Positions 6,177 through 6,298 of a stretch of DNA of 6,298 nucleotides are shown in pieces. Origin of the DNA: Desulfobacula sp. (GTDB lineage: Bacteria; Desulfobacterota; Desulfobacteria; Desulfobacterales; Desulfobacteraceae). Positions within the stretch are counted from its first letter, which is position 1. Each line of letters begins with the position of its first letter. A model generated the notes under the pieces. It worked only from the letters and a program-made list of their open reading frames with translations, was not told the origin of the DNA and made no database searches. The DNA lies in the NCBI GenBank assembly GCA_023139225.1, contig JAGLNZ010000206.1:1-6298 (forward strand), in the 5' to 3' direction. Both the position numbers and the translations under genes were made by a program.

Positions 6177-6298
6177 CTAAATTTTTTGTTCCACATTCTG
6201 AAAGCAGGGGATACACAGATTCTTGTCATCAAACAGCCGGATGCGGGATTCCATCGTTGTTTCACCACAGGAGTCACATTGAATGCTTTTCAGAATCC
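6177..6298 (-). CDS. FmdE-like / zinc-ribbon protein, C-terminal fragment (cut by window edge)
   Basis: Read on the minus strand, the last 39 complete codons before a TAG stop (6177-6179) encode ILKSIQCDSCGETTMESRIR followed by LFDDKNLCIPCFQNVEQKI. The two CX2C pairs (CDSC and CIPC) about 20 residues apart form a zinc ribbon. The CGE-x3-ESRIR-to-CIPCF pattern is like the C-terminal domain of FmdE-family proteins (formylmethanofuran dehydrogenase subunit E relatives), often found in sulfate reducers and methanogens. The 5' part lies beyond the window, so the full domain composition and start cannot be seen; DksA/TraR-like zinc fingers are an alternative. It converges on the thi operon and shares the inverted-repeat region. 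Confidence 0.7.
   Translation of the reverse strand, partial: ILKSIQCDSCGETTMESRIRLFDDKNLCIPCFQNVEQKI

Noticed and set aside
6095..6277. 60-residue minus-strand open frame starting MTPVVKQRW
   Set aside because: It is in a different frame from the zinc-ribbon coding end, has no recognisable features and runs through the inverted repeat.
6144..6298. Plus-strand open frame starting with GTG after GGAGAG, open to the window edge
   Set aside because: It is the antisense reading of the zinc-ribbon frame, the Shine-Dalgarno-like bases have no spacing to the GTG, and the product has no family features.

Overview
The window carries an almost complete thiamine (vitamin B1) biosynthesis operon on the + strand, under a TPP riboswitch. 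A Crp/Fnr-type protein lies upstream and a convergent, cut-off zinc-ribbon gene lies downstream. Several features suggest a strictly anaerobic bacterium, most likely a sulfate reducer of the Desulfobacteraceae type: oxygen-sensitive ThiH instead of ThiO, a ThiD2-ThiE fusion, a short (427-residue) ThiC, a short second-type ThiF, and an FmdE-like zinc ribbon at the right edge. The lineage is inferred from gene content and general protein resemblance; no search was run.

Layout: 1-62 holds a possible promoter and a ribosome binding site; 63-722 is a cyclic-nucleotide-binding-domain protein with a degenerate winged-helix C-terminus; 723-972 is the thi promoter, TPP aptamer (about 775-864) and expression platform; 973-5916 is thiS-thiG-thiH-thiF-thiD2E-thiC, packed with gaps of 0-4 bases or overlaps of 1-8 bases; 5917-6176 is non-coding and holds a perfect 15-bp inverted repeat that looks like a terminator; 6177-6298 is the C-terminal end of a minus-strand gene.

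How the genes work together: ThiF adenylates the C-terminal Gly of ThiS, which then carries sulfur as a thiocarboxylate. ThiH cleaves tyrosine to give dehydroglycine. ThiG joins DXP, dehydroglycine and ThiS sulfur into the thiazole phosphate. ThiC makes HMP-P from aminoimidazole ribotide, the ThiD2 domain phosphorylates it to HMP-PP, and the fused ThiE domain couples HMP-PP to the thiazole to give thiamine phosphate. The final kinase (ThiL), the DXP supply and the sulfur donor for ThiS are not in the window. TPP should shut the operon off through the riboswitch. I see no transcription terminator in the leader, but I do see a plausible pair of competing helices that would hide or expose the thiS ribosome binding site.

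I do not see an undescribed multi-gene system. The most useful second looks are the proposed switching helices, the ThiD2-ThiE fusion in an operon without classical ThiD, the tight CX2CX3C cluster motif of ThiC, and the unassigned Crp-like protein upstream.
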